The position numbers and the translations under genes are program-made. From the NCBI GenBank assembly GCA_014084085.1, contig NPFB01000125.1:132040-196039 (forward strand): a stretch of DNA of 64,000 bases, in the 5' to 3' direction. Position 1 is the stretch's first letter. Each line of letters begins with the position of its first letter. This document shows, piece after piece, positions 39,126 to 52,700 of this stretch. A model generated the notes under the pieces. That model saw only the letters and a program-made list of their open reading frames with translations, did no database searches and was not told where the DNA came from. Source of the DNA: Hondaea fermentalgiana. Lineage: Eukaryota; Sar; Bigyra; Thraustochytrida; Thraustochytriidae.

Positions 39126-40020
39126 ATGGACCAGGGTAGGTCGGGGGCGCGAGCGAGGGCAGGAGCCGCGCGGCAAACGGCTCGATCCGGCCGGCGGCGA
39201 GCGATGTCTGGCCGGGATGCTGCGTCAACGACGCCGAGAGCGAGGGCGAGGAGGGCAGGAAATATCGACGGAGGGAGCAGGGGAGGAGCAACGGCGGATG
39301 CGCTCGCGCGGGAGAAGGAGACCGAGACTGACGGCGGAAGGGCTGAACTGAATTGATCGGGTGCTGGATCGCTGGTCGCGGCGAGTAGATGTGGTGAAGA
39401 AGAGGCTGGTGGCGAGGGACTCGGTTGTCCCGTCGACAGAGCCGTCTGTGGCGCAAGTCACGCGAGCTTTCTTGGCACTCCATGCAGAAACGGCAGCGGG
39501 TAGCGAGTCCGCCCTTAATGTCTTCTTGCGCGAGCTTGGGCTTCTCGAACTCGAGCTCACCAAGGCAAGTCTTGTCACCAAGCTGTCCGAAGACGAAATC
39601 AACCAGTATGGCCACCTCGAGGAAAAAATACGTACGTGAACTCCATCGAATCAGCAAGCAAGCAAAAGGGGGATTTGGTTGTGACGTACTCATACTCACC
39701 ATCCCTCTCTACAATGCGAACACATAAATACAGAGTCCCAGATCGACGCCGCTGAAAAAGACATTGCCCTCTTGCAAGAGGAACTCGCAAATGAGAGACT
39801 TGTTCGTCAACGCAAGGAGGAGTGCGAGGCGTTAGCGAGTCAAGTCAACACGGAGGTCCCACGCGCTGTGTCTGAAGCTGCGGTAGCAGAAGTGGAAGCC
39901 GAACTTCAGACGCTTCGTGATCGCGAGCAAGGAGTCCTGGGTCAGCTCGATTTGCGACGCAAGCAGTTCCAGCTTCTCATGCACGCGGTGGCGGAGCTCT
40001 CCCAGACACTCAAGCAATAG
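39126..40020 (+). CDS. THOC7: THO complex subunit 7 (THOC7/Mft1-like), three exons
   Basis: Proposed exons 39126-39135, 39386-39631 and 39734-40020, giving 180 residues. Intron 2 (102 bp) is clear: TAC|GTACGTG...ATACAG, restoring EEKIQSQIDAAEKDIALLQE. Exon 1 is less sure: it joins ATG GAC CAG G to TA GAT to give MDQVDVVKKRL, using donor GTAGGT and acceptor GGCGAG, which lacks a pyrimidine tract; the frame has no ATG otherwise. Family features are VVKKRLVARD near the start, an acidic/helical middle, a long coiled coil (about 90-165: EELANERLVRQRKEECEALA), and the LDLRRKQFQLLMHAVAELSQ motif near the end. THOC7 is part of the nuclear THO/TREX complex that couples transcription to mRNA export. 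Confidence 0.8.
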
Positions 40021-40742
40021 GTCAAGCAATAGGCCTGCGCCTGCCAAAGGCAAGTGCCCCTTCTCCGTCCCTCTTGATGTTTAGTAAAATAACCAAGGAA
40101 AAGATTCTGTCTGCACCTGAGCAATGTATACATCTTCTTACCTTTTTTTCCCCAAGCTCTTCGGTTCGCTTTTTTCCTTACTTGCGTCCATCCAATGAAC
40201 GGAGGGGAGGCGTCTCATGAGCGCGCGCTCGCTGTTGATTGACATCGATCGGCACTGTGTCCAGCCGGAAGCAGCTCGAGTCCCGCCGACCTCAAGCTCC
40301 GAAGGTTGCGCCCGTCTACCCCCCAACTGACTAACCGTAAAAGCAGCGTGGGTCCACTGTGCGAAAAGCGTTGCGCGTCCCACCGATACGCATAGAGAAT
40401 GAAGGCGAGCCCGCTCGAACCCAAGCGAGGTCGAGGAGCTGCAAAGCGCCAAGGCCGCCCGGCGCGTACGCGAGCGCGCGGAGCAGGCCGAGGCCGCCCG
40501 CGACTCGCAAGGCCGGCTGGCTGCCAGGCTGCTGCCGAGGCCGAACGGTGCGAGCTGCGCCGAGAAGGCGGCGCCAGCGGCTTCCGTTGAGCGACGTTGG
40601 AGCGCATCGTCCATCGCGGCGGCGACGGCACCGACGACGGCACGGACGGCGGCGAGCACGTGGGCGCGAGCGCGGAGGACGCGTAAGGGTGCTGAAAGGG
40701 CGCGGAGAAGGTAGCGGGGAGAATTGAAAAAGCAGCGGAGCT
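40021..40742. other. Upstream region of the giant repeat-protein gene
   Basis: No gene is recognised. The DNA is GC-rich from about 40390 and reads as Arg/Ala/Gly-rich low-complexity frames on both strands. Confidence 0.5.
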
Positions 40743-43700
40743 ATGGACGAGTACCTCCAGTGGGCAGAGCGACGCAAGTCGCAGGACGGCTCGGAAAATG
40801 ACGCCACTGCAGCAGCAGCAGCAGCAGCAGCAGCAGAGGCTGCATCGGAAGAACACAAGGATGAGCCCAAGACACGGCCCGCAGAAAGCACGGACGAGAA
40901 AAATGCTGCCACAAAGTCACGCATGGGAAAACGCAGAATCTTTGGCGGCAGGAAAAAGTCATCCGTCGGCGTCGAGCCGCAAGCAACGGCCTGGGATGGA
41001 CCCGGGCCAAAGGCAGAACAGTCGACGGTGGCAGGGTCAAACAAGATGAAAGATCTCGTAGGGGACGAAAAGGAGATCCTGAAAGAGGCGCTCCTCGAGG
41101 CTGGCACGGGCGCCGTCCTCAATCCCAACGAGAAGACCAAATCTGGAGACAATCCGATCGATAATGAGGAGGAGAATGGCGAGGACAAGACAGATGACAG
41201 AGAGACTGGGGACAAGCGGAGAGGAGCACGAGCCGCGGCACTCTTGCGAAGAATGGCCAGTAGAGGGCGCGCGCCGCAAATTCTTCCCGACAAAGAAGCA
41301 GAAAAGCTTCTCACCGCACGAGATCTCTCGTACAACCCCTACAGGTACCGCAAGCACGCCCTCCGTCTCGCGCTCACATGCGCTGCCTTTTCACTGTCTC
41401 TCCTTTTCGTCCTGTGGGTCATGTCGGTGTTGTTGCGGCAGTATTACGGAATCGAATTTGATGTTGCAAATCTCCTCATTCAGGAGGCCTCGACAGTGAC
41501 GCCAGACGGGAGCATCGGAATTCACAGTCTCAGCCCAGACGTTGAGCTCGAGGTTTCTGCACGAGACACCGACCCATTCTCGAGCACAATACGACTCACG
41601 ACCAAGCAAGTCGAAGGTTCGGACACCACACAGCAGCGTCGCGCGAGACGCCAGTTGGAGTCCCAAAAGCAAAGCACCGGCGAGAAATCTGCAACAAATG
41701 TACTAAAGCAAAAATCGACCTCCAAGTGGTCTCTGCCCTGGGGGCTATCCGTCACCCCAAGAAGTAGAAGCCTACAGACCACTACCTCTGCCCCAACCTC
41801 TGCCAATAATGCCGCCGCCAGCACAAACACACACACTGCGTTGGAATTTGGCGAGCACATGCTGGATGACAGCTTTCGACTCACAGGCTATCTCCGTTCG
41901 ACCGACAGTGAGCTGGAGGTCCGGGCTCGCAACGATGTTATCGTCAATCCGGGTCTGAACGGCGTCATTACGCTTAGTGATGCCGCTCAGGAGGGACGAG
42001 TCGGTATTGGAACGCGCACACCAGGTGCGCAATTGCATGTCACGGGCGACGCCAAGTTCGACGGGCCCCTGGCTCTTTCAAACAAAACGACACTTGTCAT
42101 TGAAAAGAGCGACGAAGGCGACGGTGCCGATGAGACTTTGACAGTCTCGAGTCATCTTACTGCTGCAGGAACCGTAGAGTCACCACGAGTAGTTATCGCT
42201 CCCTCACTCGCTGTCGACGAAGACCGACCTTTTGTTCAAGTAAGCACCACAAGTGAAGGCGCCGCACTCGAGCTTGCGTACAACACGTCAAGTAGCGACA
42301 CAGATCGCGCGGCTATTGTGCGAACCTCGGACGAACTTCAGACGAAGATTGGGTCCGAGACTTTGATTCGCGTCACGCCTGATGCCACCATCGTCGAAAC
42401 TTCCCTCTTGCGAGCCGCGCACGATGCCGACGTTGATGGGAATCTCAACGTTGGAGGTAGTATTCAAACGGGTACGATTGAAGAAGGCTTTGGAGATATT
42501 GACATTGGTCTCGACAACAGCATTCGCGCAGGTAGTCTTCTGACCTCGGAGGCGCGCATCGAGGGGGCCCTTGACGCAAGTCGGATCAATGTTCTCGACA
42601 CAATCGACATCACAAACGCGACCATCGTTAGCCGCGAGCTCACGCCGCCCAATTTTATCGAGTACCTTACCGTCGGGGCCATCAATCTCACGCGTCTCAA
42701 CTTCGAGCAAATGCATCTCAAACTCATACACAACCTGACCATCGAAGGCGGACTCGGTATCACAGGAGATCAGCTTCTCTCTGAAGGCGATGTTCACGTT
42801 GAAAATAATCGCGATACCGACAGCACAACGTATCTCCCTGGCAATCTTGTCTTTGGTCTTGCAGGACATGATGATGCGGCCCGCTTTGATACCGTTATTA
42901 CCGGCACAGAGCCGCTCGTTTTCAAGCAGACTCGCGGCGACGACTTCCAGGTCGTTTTCCGAATAGAGAGTCCCCCAGAAGACCAAGACGCAGTCCTCGT
43001 GCTTCCATCCAACATCTCAATTGGGCTCGTTCTCACCACCGGAAACCTTGCCGATATCACAGCAACGGGCTCATTACGTGCAGGAAGCATTGAGCCCGGC
43101 TTCGGACCCATCCTTACTGCTGAATCCATTGCAACACAGGATGGGGCTCCCATCACGGCTTCAGGTACCTTTACAGCTGATGCAAACGTCATATTCACAG
43201 GAACCTCCGTTCCTGCAGGAGCGACGATTGTTCTCTCTGCAGCTACAAGTTTTGTACAAATTTCCAGCGATGGGGCTGTGGAGGTCAATGACCTCCAAAT
43301 CACCTCTGCAGGCGCTGCGGAGGGCCAGATTCTTGTTATTCGAAACAACGACGAAGAAGCTACCTCCGGTGACTTCGTCATTGCTCCCGGGGGCGCAGTT
43401 TTGTTGGTTTTTGATGGCGTGAACTGGCGTGAGGTCGCTGGGGGTGCTCAGATTCTTGGCGTCACGCAGCTTACTGCCTCCGCCGACCTTGACATTGGCA
43501 ACTATGAGTTTGCCGCCCTCGATCTTCGGGCGACTTCGCAACCAAACGGATACGTTGCCGTGTACGGCGTGGGGGGTCTGCTTTCAAGCGCAGCCTTACG
43601 GTACGACAGCGGCGCACTCGTTCTCGATGATGCGCTCAGGCTCGATACGCAGACTCTCGAGACCTCTGCGGGTCCATTACGAATCGAGTCCACCACGGGG

Positions 43701-46700
43701 ACTGTCTCCGTTGAAGACGTTGTTTTTTCCGGACCAAATCTCTCTCAGCTACAGCAAGTGGAATTCGACACGACCGTATCGAGCGCAACCATCCAATCCA
43801 CGCAAGGGCTTGAGATCTCTTCTTCTGCAGGTGAGGTCATTGTCGAGGGCGTTGTCTTGGACGCTGGAACTCTCACGATACCCTCCGACATCTCTTTGAC
43901 GAACTCTGCCGCTCAGCGTCTAACGCATCAAGGCGGGTCCGGCGAGGACCTACTCATTGCCTCCATAGCTGGAAATGTTCAGGTGGATGGCGTGACAATG
44001 GCCAACGGCAATGTCCATGTTCCGACTGACGTCGTTCTTGCTGCTGGCAATCTTGTCTTTGAGGCTGATACAGCGCAGCAGATCCGGCATCAGGGTGGTG
44101 TCGGCGGCGAGGATCTTTTGATTGTCTCCACAAATGGCAATGTCATTGCTGAAGAGGTCACCTTTGCCTCTGGCAGTATGAGTGTACCTGGCGATAGCAC
44201 CTTGACATCCGGAAATCTCCTTTTTGCTGCTGATGCTACGCAAGAAATCCGCCACGATGGGTCGAGCGGGGATCTTCATGTACACAGTTCCAGCGGTGAC
44301 GTTCAGATCGAGGACGTCTTGGTCAGCGGAGGATCACTTTCTGGCATCACAAGCGCGTCGCTTTCGGGGACTCTGGAACTCACAAACGATGATGCAAACA
44401 TTCAACATGCCGGAGCAAATGGTCTCAACATCGCTTCGGCAGCAGGTACAGTGGCTGTGGAGGGGGTGACCTTTGCTGGATCTGACGTCGCCAACGTCGG
44501 GTCTCTGGCGGTGAGCGCAGATATTCTCATGGAGAATTCTGCCACGCAGCGAATTCGACACAGCGGTGGGCCGAGCGGGGATCTCCATCTCGTCAGTACG
44601 GCAGGAAATGTTGTTGTCGAAAACGTTCACTTTTCAGGTTCTGCCATGTCTTCTGTGACGACACTGACAATGAGTGACGAGCTGACCATGTCCATGGACG
44701 CCGCTGTCCTTCGACACACGGGCGCCACGGGGCTTCATTTGTTGTCGCAAGCAGGCGTCGTCACCGTTGAAGGAATTACTGTTGATGGCTCCGACCTCAC
44801 AGGCCTTCAAAATGTGCAAGTCTCCGGCAACGTGCAGCTCACTTCGACTTCGGCGCAAGCCTTTACCCATCTTGGTGACACAGGGAGTGATCTGACGGTG
44901 TCAAGCATTGGCGGAAACGTTGTTATAGAGGGCATCACTGTGGATGGCCAGGTTATGCGCGACATTCAAAGCGCCGCCATCGACAACGCCCTTACGCTCG
45001 CTGCAGATGACGCAACCATTCAGCACACTGGTGCCACCTCGCTCCGTATTGAGTCAACTTCAGGAAGCGTACGGTTGGAAGACGTCGTCTTCTCGGGCGG
45101 TGCAGTGTCTGGCATATCAAGCGCCGAGGTCGGAAGCACTATCGAGCTCCTGGATGATGCAGCAAGCCTTTCGCATCTCGGCGCCGGAGGCTTGGCCATC
45201 GCCTCGGCTTCAGGGACCGTATCTGTTGAAGATGTGACCTTTGCCGGCGCAGACATCTCGAGCGTTGCACAAGTGAATATGGACGGGCCTCTGCGCATCG
45301 GTGCGGACGCCACTTCAATTACACATACTGGAGCAAGCTCGCTTACGATTCAATCGACAAGTGGGAGCATTTTTCTCGAAGATATCACTGTGAATGGCGC
45401 TGCTGTTGCAGGGGTCTCTCAACTCGACATGTCGGCCAATCTTCAACTGAACGGGGGCGACATCGCTTTTACGTCTTCAAGTTCTCAGACCTTGTCTCAT
45501 GTGGGCGGTCCGGGACAAGATTTGGCGATCACTTCCGGCGGCAATGTCGTGGTCAATGGCGTCTCGATTCGCGGTGGGGCGCTCGATGGAGTAACAAGTC
45601 AGTCCATGTCCGGGACGCTGGAGCTTTCTGGCGACACCGCGCAGATCGAGCACGTTGGTACCACCTCGCTTCAGATCATTTCCTCTTCGGGTACCGTTGC
45701 AGTGGAGGATGTTGTGTTCCAAGGCGATGCCATTTCCTCGGTTTCCTCGCTTGGCATGTCAGCAGATTTAACGCTTGCCTCTGGGGACCTCATGTTTGGA
45801 GCCGCCACAGAGCAGCGCATTACTCATGCTGGAGGCACGGGAGAAGACTTGATCATCTCTTCAAGCTCGGGAAATGTCATTGTCGACGGCGTAACGCTTG
45901 ATAATTCGGCGGTTTCTGGAGTTTCTGGACTCACCATGTCTGCAGACTTGGAGCTGACTTCAAACATTGCAAATATTGTGCACTCGGGAACTTCGAAGCT
46001 GTCCATCGCCAGCACCTCGGGAAGTGTCCTTGTGGAGGGCGTCACATTCTCGGATAATGCGATCTCGCAAGTATCCACTCTCGAAATGACAGATGATCTC
46101 ACCTTGACCCAAGCTGACTCCACCATCCGCCACACGGGAGCGACGGGGCTGATCCTCCTGTCTGATGCGGGTCCCGTTCAGCTCGAGGATGTGATCTTTA
46201 ATGGCGGTGCGGTCTCATCTGTCTCGTCTCTGAGTATGACGGGGGACATTTCTCTGAGTCATGCAAGCGCGTCCATCAGCCACACCGGCGCCACCTCGCT
46301 TTCTATTGCATCTGCCTCTGGAACAGTGCTTGTCGAAGGCGTCACCTTTGATACGGGGGATGTCTCCGGCGTTGGGTCGTTTGATCTCGCAGGAGACTTG
46401 ACAGTTTCGAGCGGCAACGTCCTGTTTTCCGGCTCGGGCACGCAAGCCCTGCGTCATGCAGGTGGAACTGGTGTTGATTTGGAAATTGAGTCCTCTGGGA
46501 CGGGCAAAGTAATCGTCGAGGGCGTATCTTTTGATGCTTCTGCCGTGTCAGATGTGTCCACCCTGCAGATGAGCGACGACTTGACACTGTCCAAGGATGA
46601 CGCGCGCATCGACCACACGGGAGCAACGGAACTCACGATTGTGTCAACAAGCAGTGCCGTGCGCATCGAGGACGTTGTCTTCGAGGGCGCGGCAATTTCG

Positions 46701-49700
46701 TCTGTTTCAGACATGGCCATGTCTGGCGATCTTACGCTCAACAAGGACTCTTCCCATATCACTCACGCAGGTGCCACTGCTTTGGAAATCACCTCGACGG
46801 CTGGTTCGGTGCATGTAGAAGACGTCGTTTTTGCGGGCAATGAGATCAGCGGCATTGGGTCAGCCATGCTGTCGGGCGACGTTCTTCTGACCGCATCATC
46901 CACGCAGCGCATCGCACACACAGGGGGCGTGGGCGAGAATCTGGAGATCAGCTCGGGAGGCAATGTGCTCGTAAACGGCGTCACAGTCAAAGCGAGCGCA
47001 ATGCAAGGCATATCGTCCCTTGATATGTCAGGGGATCTGACAAGCACAGACGGAGGCTTCTTGCTCGCATCGAGCAATGCACAAAGCCTGGCACACGCTG
47101 GCGGACCTGGTCAAGACCTTAGTGTCGTATCGGGCGGGAATGTTGTTGTGGACGGGGTGACGATGAATCAAGGTGCTCTTTCTGGCGTCAGCGATTTCAC
47201 AATGGATGGTGACCTCACTCTTGCGCGTGACGAGGCACACATTACCCACACGGGTACAACTTCGCTTACAATCGAGTCGAGTAGTGGAAGCGTCGCGGTC
47301 GAGGCTGTGGTGTTTGAAGGCGGAGTGATGAATGGCGTCACGGACATGACAATGAGTGGGACGCTTTCGCTGAGTGCCGCGGACGCAGTGGTCACGCACG
47401 AAGGTAGTAGCGGGCTTACGATTGCATCATCTTCGGGCACAGTCGCTGTCGAGCAAATCACTTTTTCCGGGAGCTCAATGAGTGCTGTGGGAGATGTAGA
47501 GATGAGCGGTCATCTCACCTCATCTGCAGGCAACGTACTGCTCACGAGCTCTTCACCGCAGACCATACAGCATACCGGTGGGTTGGGCCAAGACTTGACG
47601 CTTGCTTCTGGTGGCAATGTTGTGGTTGATTCTGTAACCGTTGACGATGGCGCAATGTCTGGCGTCAGGTCGATTTCCCTTGATGCAGACTTGGCGACTA
47701 TTCTTCACGAAGGAGCTAGTTCCCTGGCGGTGTCTTCTTCTAGTGGTTCAGTGTCTGTTGAAGACGTCATTTTTGATAGCAGCACGGTGAGCGGCGTCGG
47801 AGACTTAAGTCTGTCCGGTACTTTTTCGTCATCGACGGGCAACATAGAGCTCTCAAGCTCCACCTCGCAGCAGATCTCACATGCTGGGGGCGCCGGTGAA
47901 GATTTAGAAATCGTATCTGGAGGCAACGTTATTGTTGACAGTGTCACAATGAGCAACGGAGATATTCTCGGCGCCGTGGATGTCACCATGTCTGGCGACC
48001 TCGCGCTATCCAACGATCAGGCTGTGATTGTCCATTCTGGAGCGACGTCACTCTCAATCGAATCTGACGCAGGAGACGTCATAGTTGCAGGTGTCACGAT
48101 GAAGAATGCTGCTGTTGCCGGGGTATCATCTCTGAGCATGAGTGGATTATTGGACGCATCTGGCTCAGGCATTGCACTGAGCGCATCTGGCCCCCAGACG
48201 ATCGAACACAATCATGCCTCCGCGCTCACCATCTCCTCGGGAGGAGGTATTATCGCGGAGGGTGTGAGCCTGGCAGCAGGTGCTGCGAGTGGCATCACAA
48301 CGCTGACCATGAGCGGGACCCTCGACTTGCTTGGTACTGGCCAGCAAACCATCCAGCACACGGATGCGTCACCGCTGGTCATCGCTTCTGGTGGCGGGAT
48401 TGTCGCGGAGGGCGTCACGCTAGATGAGGGAGCAGTTTCAGCCGTCACAACTCTCGCGATGTCGAGCACACTCACATTCAGCGACGACGTGGCAAGCATT
48501 GTTCATTCTGGAGTAACAAACCTGGACGTTTCATCGGGCGGAAATCTTGTACTCGAAGGCGTCACAATGAACAGCGGTGCTGTTTCTGCCGTGACCACGC
48601 TGGACGTCTCATCGCATATCACTTCAATCACGGGAGACGTGACGCTCGAAGCAGGAAATCTACGCCTCAACGCTGGAGCAGAGCAGCGCATTGAGCACGC
48701 AGGCGGCGCAGCTGCAGACCTCGTGGTCGAGTCGGGCGGCAATGTCGTTGTCGAAGGCGTCACCATCGAGTCAGGTGCAATGTCAGCGGTCACCTCACTC
48801 GAAATGAGTGGTGATATTACTTTGACGAGCGGTAATGTGCTTCTCGCCTCGTTGGGATCGCAAGGTATCACACACGCTGGTAATCTAGGTGCCGATTTAA
48901 TCGTGTCCTCGAGCGGGAACGTTGTCGTTGAAGGGCTGACGATGGCAGAGGGGGCACTAACGGGGATGTCGACGCTGCACATGTCTGGAGATCTCACTGT
49001 CGATACAGGGGACATTGCTTTGACGCGACTAGGACCGCAAAGTATTGTCCACGCCGACACGAGCGCACTCGCTCTCGAGTCTGGCGGAGACCTCATCGTT
49101 GATGGCGTCACTGTTAATGAAGGCGAAGTTGCCGGCGTGGCTGGACTCACGATGGCGGGAGATCTTACGAACAGCAATGGTGATATTCTTCTCGCAAAAG
49201 CTGGAAATCAGGAAATCATACATGGAGACTCGTCAAGCCTTACACTGCGCTCAGGCGGGGACCTCGTCGTAGAGTCTGTGACTTTCAATGAAGGATCGAT
49301 GTCGGGCGTCACCGCCTTTTCCGCGGCCGGGCCTTTGTCTATTTCCCAAGACACTGCAGCGCTTCAGCATACGGGCGCAACCTCGCTAACAATAAGCTCT
49401 GCAGGTGATCTTATTGCCGAAGACGTCACCATAAACAACGGCGACGTTTCCAACGTCGGATCGATTGCCATGTCCGGGAATATACACTCCACGTCAGGAA
49501 GCGTTCAGCTGACCTCTGGCAACATCAATCTGCAAAGTACTTCGGCGCAGAGCATCTCCCACACGGGAAGCGCTGGCCAGGACCTTGCAATATCTTNNNN
49601 NNNNNNNNNNNNNNNNNNNNNNNNNNNNNNNNNNNNNNNNNNNNNNNNNNNNNNNNNNNNNNNNNNNNNNNNNNNNNNNNNNNNNNNNNNNNNNNNGGCG

Positions 49701-52700
49701 CAGAGCATCTCCCACACGGGAAGCGCTGGCCAGGACCTTGCAATATCTTCTGGAGCCAATGTCGTTGTTGATGCCGTCACGCACAACAATGGCGCTCTCA
49801 CTGGAGTTACCACGCTCGAAATGACCGACACCCTCTCCATGACGCAGCCTTCAGCAGTCGTAGAGCACTCTGGAACGACAGGACTTCATGTGTCATCAGT
49901 CTCCGGCACGGTCAAGATCGAGGATGTCGTCTTTGACGGCAGCCAGATCTCGTCGGTTTCCTCGATCGCAGCCTCTGCCGACCTCACGCTGTCTTCTGGA
50001 AACGTGTTGCTCGGCTCATCGAGCTCCCAGCGCATCTTGCACGCCGGCTCGGCCAGTCAGGGTCTCCTCATCTCTTCCGATGGACACGTCGATGTCGAGG
50101 GAGTCGTCTTCGAAGACGGAAGCGTGTCCTCTCTGACTGACTTACAAGTCGACGGCGACATCTCCGCTTCGACTGGCGACATTCTCATGAGCTCGAGCTC
50201 TGCCCAGAGCATCACGCACGTGGGCGGCTCGGGACAGGATCTCATTCTCTCCTCCGGTGGTAACGTGGTTGTGGACGGTGTCACTGTCGAGAATGGAGCG
50301 CTCTCCGGCATATCGCAAGCGAGCATGAGCGGTACTCTTCTGCTTGGCGCAAGCGCAGCATCAATCACGCACTCTGGCGCCACGAGCCTCGCCGTTTCAT
50401 CAACGTCGGGGACGGTGAGCATCGAGGATGTGATCTTCGATGGCGCTTCTGTCTCTGGCATGAGCGATCTCGACATGAGCGGCACGCTGTCAAGCAGCAG
50501 TGGCAGCATTCTGCTCACGAGCGCCTTGGCACAAGCCATTACTCACACTGGAGGCAGTGGTCAAGATCTCGCCATTGGGTCCGACGGCAACGTGGTGGTC
50601 AATGGCGTCACTATGAAAGATGGCTTCATTTCTGGCGCCGCTGGTCTCGACAGCTCGGAAGACCTGCAGCTTTCCAAAGACGATGCACGCATTGTGCACA
50701 CCGGAGCGACGTCGCTGACAATCGAATCAACGTCCGGAACCGTGGCAGTCGAAGACGTGACCGTGTCTGGCGGAGCTGTGAGCGGCGTATCGTCGCTCGC
50801 AATGTCGGGCGACCTGACTTCGCTGAGCGGAAACGTGCTGCTCGGGTCGAGCGGGACGCAGGCCATTTCGCACACCGGCAGCGGGTCCGGGCAGCTTCAG
50901 ATCTCTTCTGGGGGCAATGTGGCGGTGGAAGGCGTCACCTTTGACACGGGCGACGTTTCGGGCGTTGCAGATCTGACCATGGGCGGAACTGCGACGCTAG
51001 AGAGCGGAGACATGGTCCTCTCGAGCACGCTAGCACAGCGTATCTCGCACCAGGGCGGAGCTGGCGAGGATCTTCTCGTGACTTCGAGTGCAGGCAACGT
51101 CGTCGTTGAGGGCATGACTGTGAAGAGCGGCAATGTCGACGGTGTGTCGAGTCTGGGACTGCCAGCAGATGTCGCTGTGATCGAGCACAGCGGTGCCAGC
51201 TCGCTGAGCGTGACGTCAACGAGCGGAAGCGTGGTCGTGGAGGGCGTGACATTTGACGGCAATGCGGTATCCGGCGTGAGCTCACTGAGCATGACGGATG
51301 ACCTGAGTCTGAGCAAGGACAGCGCAAAGATTGAGCACGGAGGCAGCGGGTCGCTGTGGGTGACCTCGACGTCTGGTACAGTGCAGGTTGAAGACGTGGT
51401 CTTTGCGGGAGGCGATATATCGCAGGCTGCTTCGATGTCCCTAAGCGGGGACTTGACAAGTGGGTCAGGAAATGTGGTATTGGGCTCGACAGGAGCGCAG
51501 GGCATTTTGCACACGGGAGGCGGCGCTGGCGGAGACTTGACGGTGTCTTCGGGCGGCAACGTCGTGGTCGATGATGTGACGGTTGCTAATGGAGCTGTCT
51601 CTGGGGTTACTTCGCTTATGATGAGCAGCAACTTGATCTTGGGTCTCACCAGTACGCAGAACATTTTGCATACTGGAGGGGCCGGTGCGGACCTCCAAGT
51701 CAGTTCCGGCGGAAACGTTGTGGTAGATGGCGTTACTGTGAGCAACGGGGACCTCGAATCTGTTGGATCCATACAAATGACAGATGATCTAACCATTGCA
51801 TTGGGAAATATTCTTTTGCCAGGCACCGGGGTACAGACCATTCAGCACACGGGGGCAGATGGTTTTGATCTCAATGTCGTATCAACCGCAGGCAATGTCG
51901 TTGTTGAAGGTATAACGTTCGATTCGAGCAATGTCTTGGGCCTTGGTGCTGCAGAGGTCAACGCGGACATTACAATGACAGCCAATACGGCTCAAATTGT
52001 TCACTCGGGGGCAACCTCACTTTCCCTCGAGTCGACTAGTGGAACAGTTGGGATTGAGTCCGTGGTCTTCTCTGATGGCGATGTCTCCGGCGTGGGCGCC
52101 TTAGCCCTGAGTGGGTCCCTTCAGGTTGCAAGCGGTGATATTGAGCTACAGAGCACGTCGGCGCAACGTATTGTGCACTCTGGTGGCGCAGGAAATGATC
52201 TAAGCATTTCCTCGGGTGGAAACTTGGTGCTTGAATCCGTCACGGTGGATGGCTCTGCACTCCGTGGAGTATCGACTCTCAGCATGACGGGTGACTTGCA
52301 AATGTCAAAAGACTTATCAATGCTGACGCACACGGGCGCGAGCTACCTTCAGATCAGCTCGACGTCTGGAACGGTTGACCTGGAAGGAGTGTCATTCGAT
52401 TCGGGCTCTATCTCTGGGGTCTCAAGTATTGGCATTGACGCGACTGTTGAGTTGACGGGCACCAGCCCGGTTATCACTCACTCGGGCAGCGGGAATTTCG
52501 CCATCTCTTCGTCGTCAGGGCAAGTACAGGTTGAAGACGTGTCTTTCGCGGGAGGAGCAATATCTGACGCGACAAACATTGCGCTTTCTGGCGACTTGAT
52601 TGCGTTGGGAGGAAATCTCAGGCTCGACTCTACTGGATCTCAAAGCATACTTCATTCGGGAGCGAGTGGTGCGGACCTGACGATTTCTTCGGGCGGTAAC

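Noticed and set aside
39361..39639. THOC7 start at the GTG at 39361
   Set aside because: A GTG start is unlikely in a nuclear gene; a short upstream exon with ATG at 39126 gives a better N terminus, although its acceptor is weak.
50897..51841. Long minus-strand frames across the repeat gene (also 54698-55777, 58022-58738 and others)
   Set aside because: They are shadows: the same S/T/P-rich phrases recur with the plus-strand module period, and the plus frame is continuous with a sensible domain plan.
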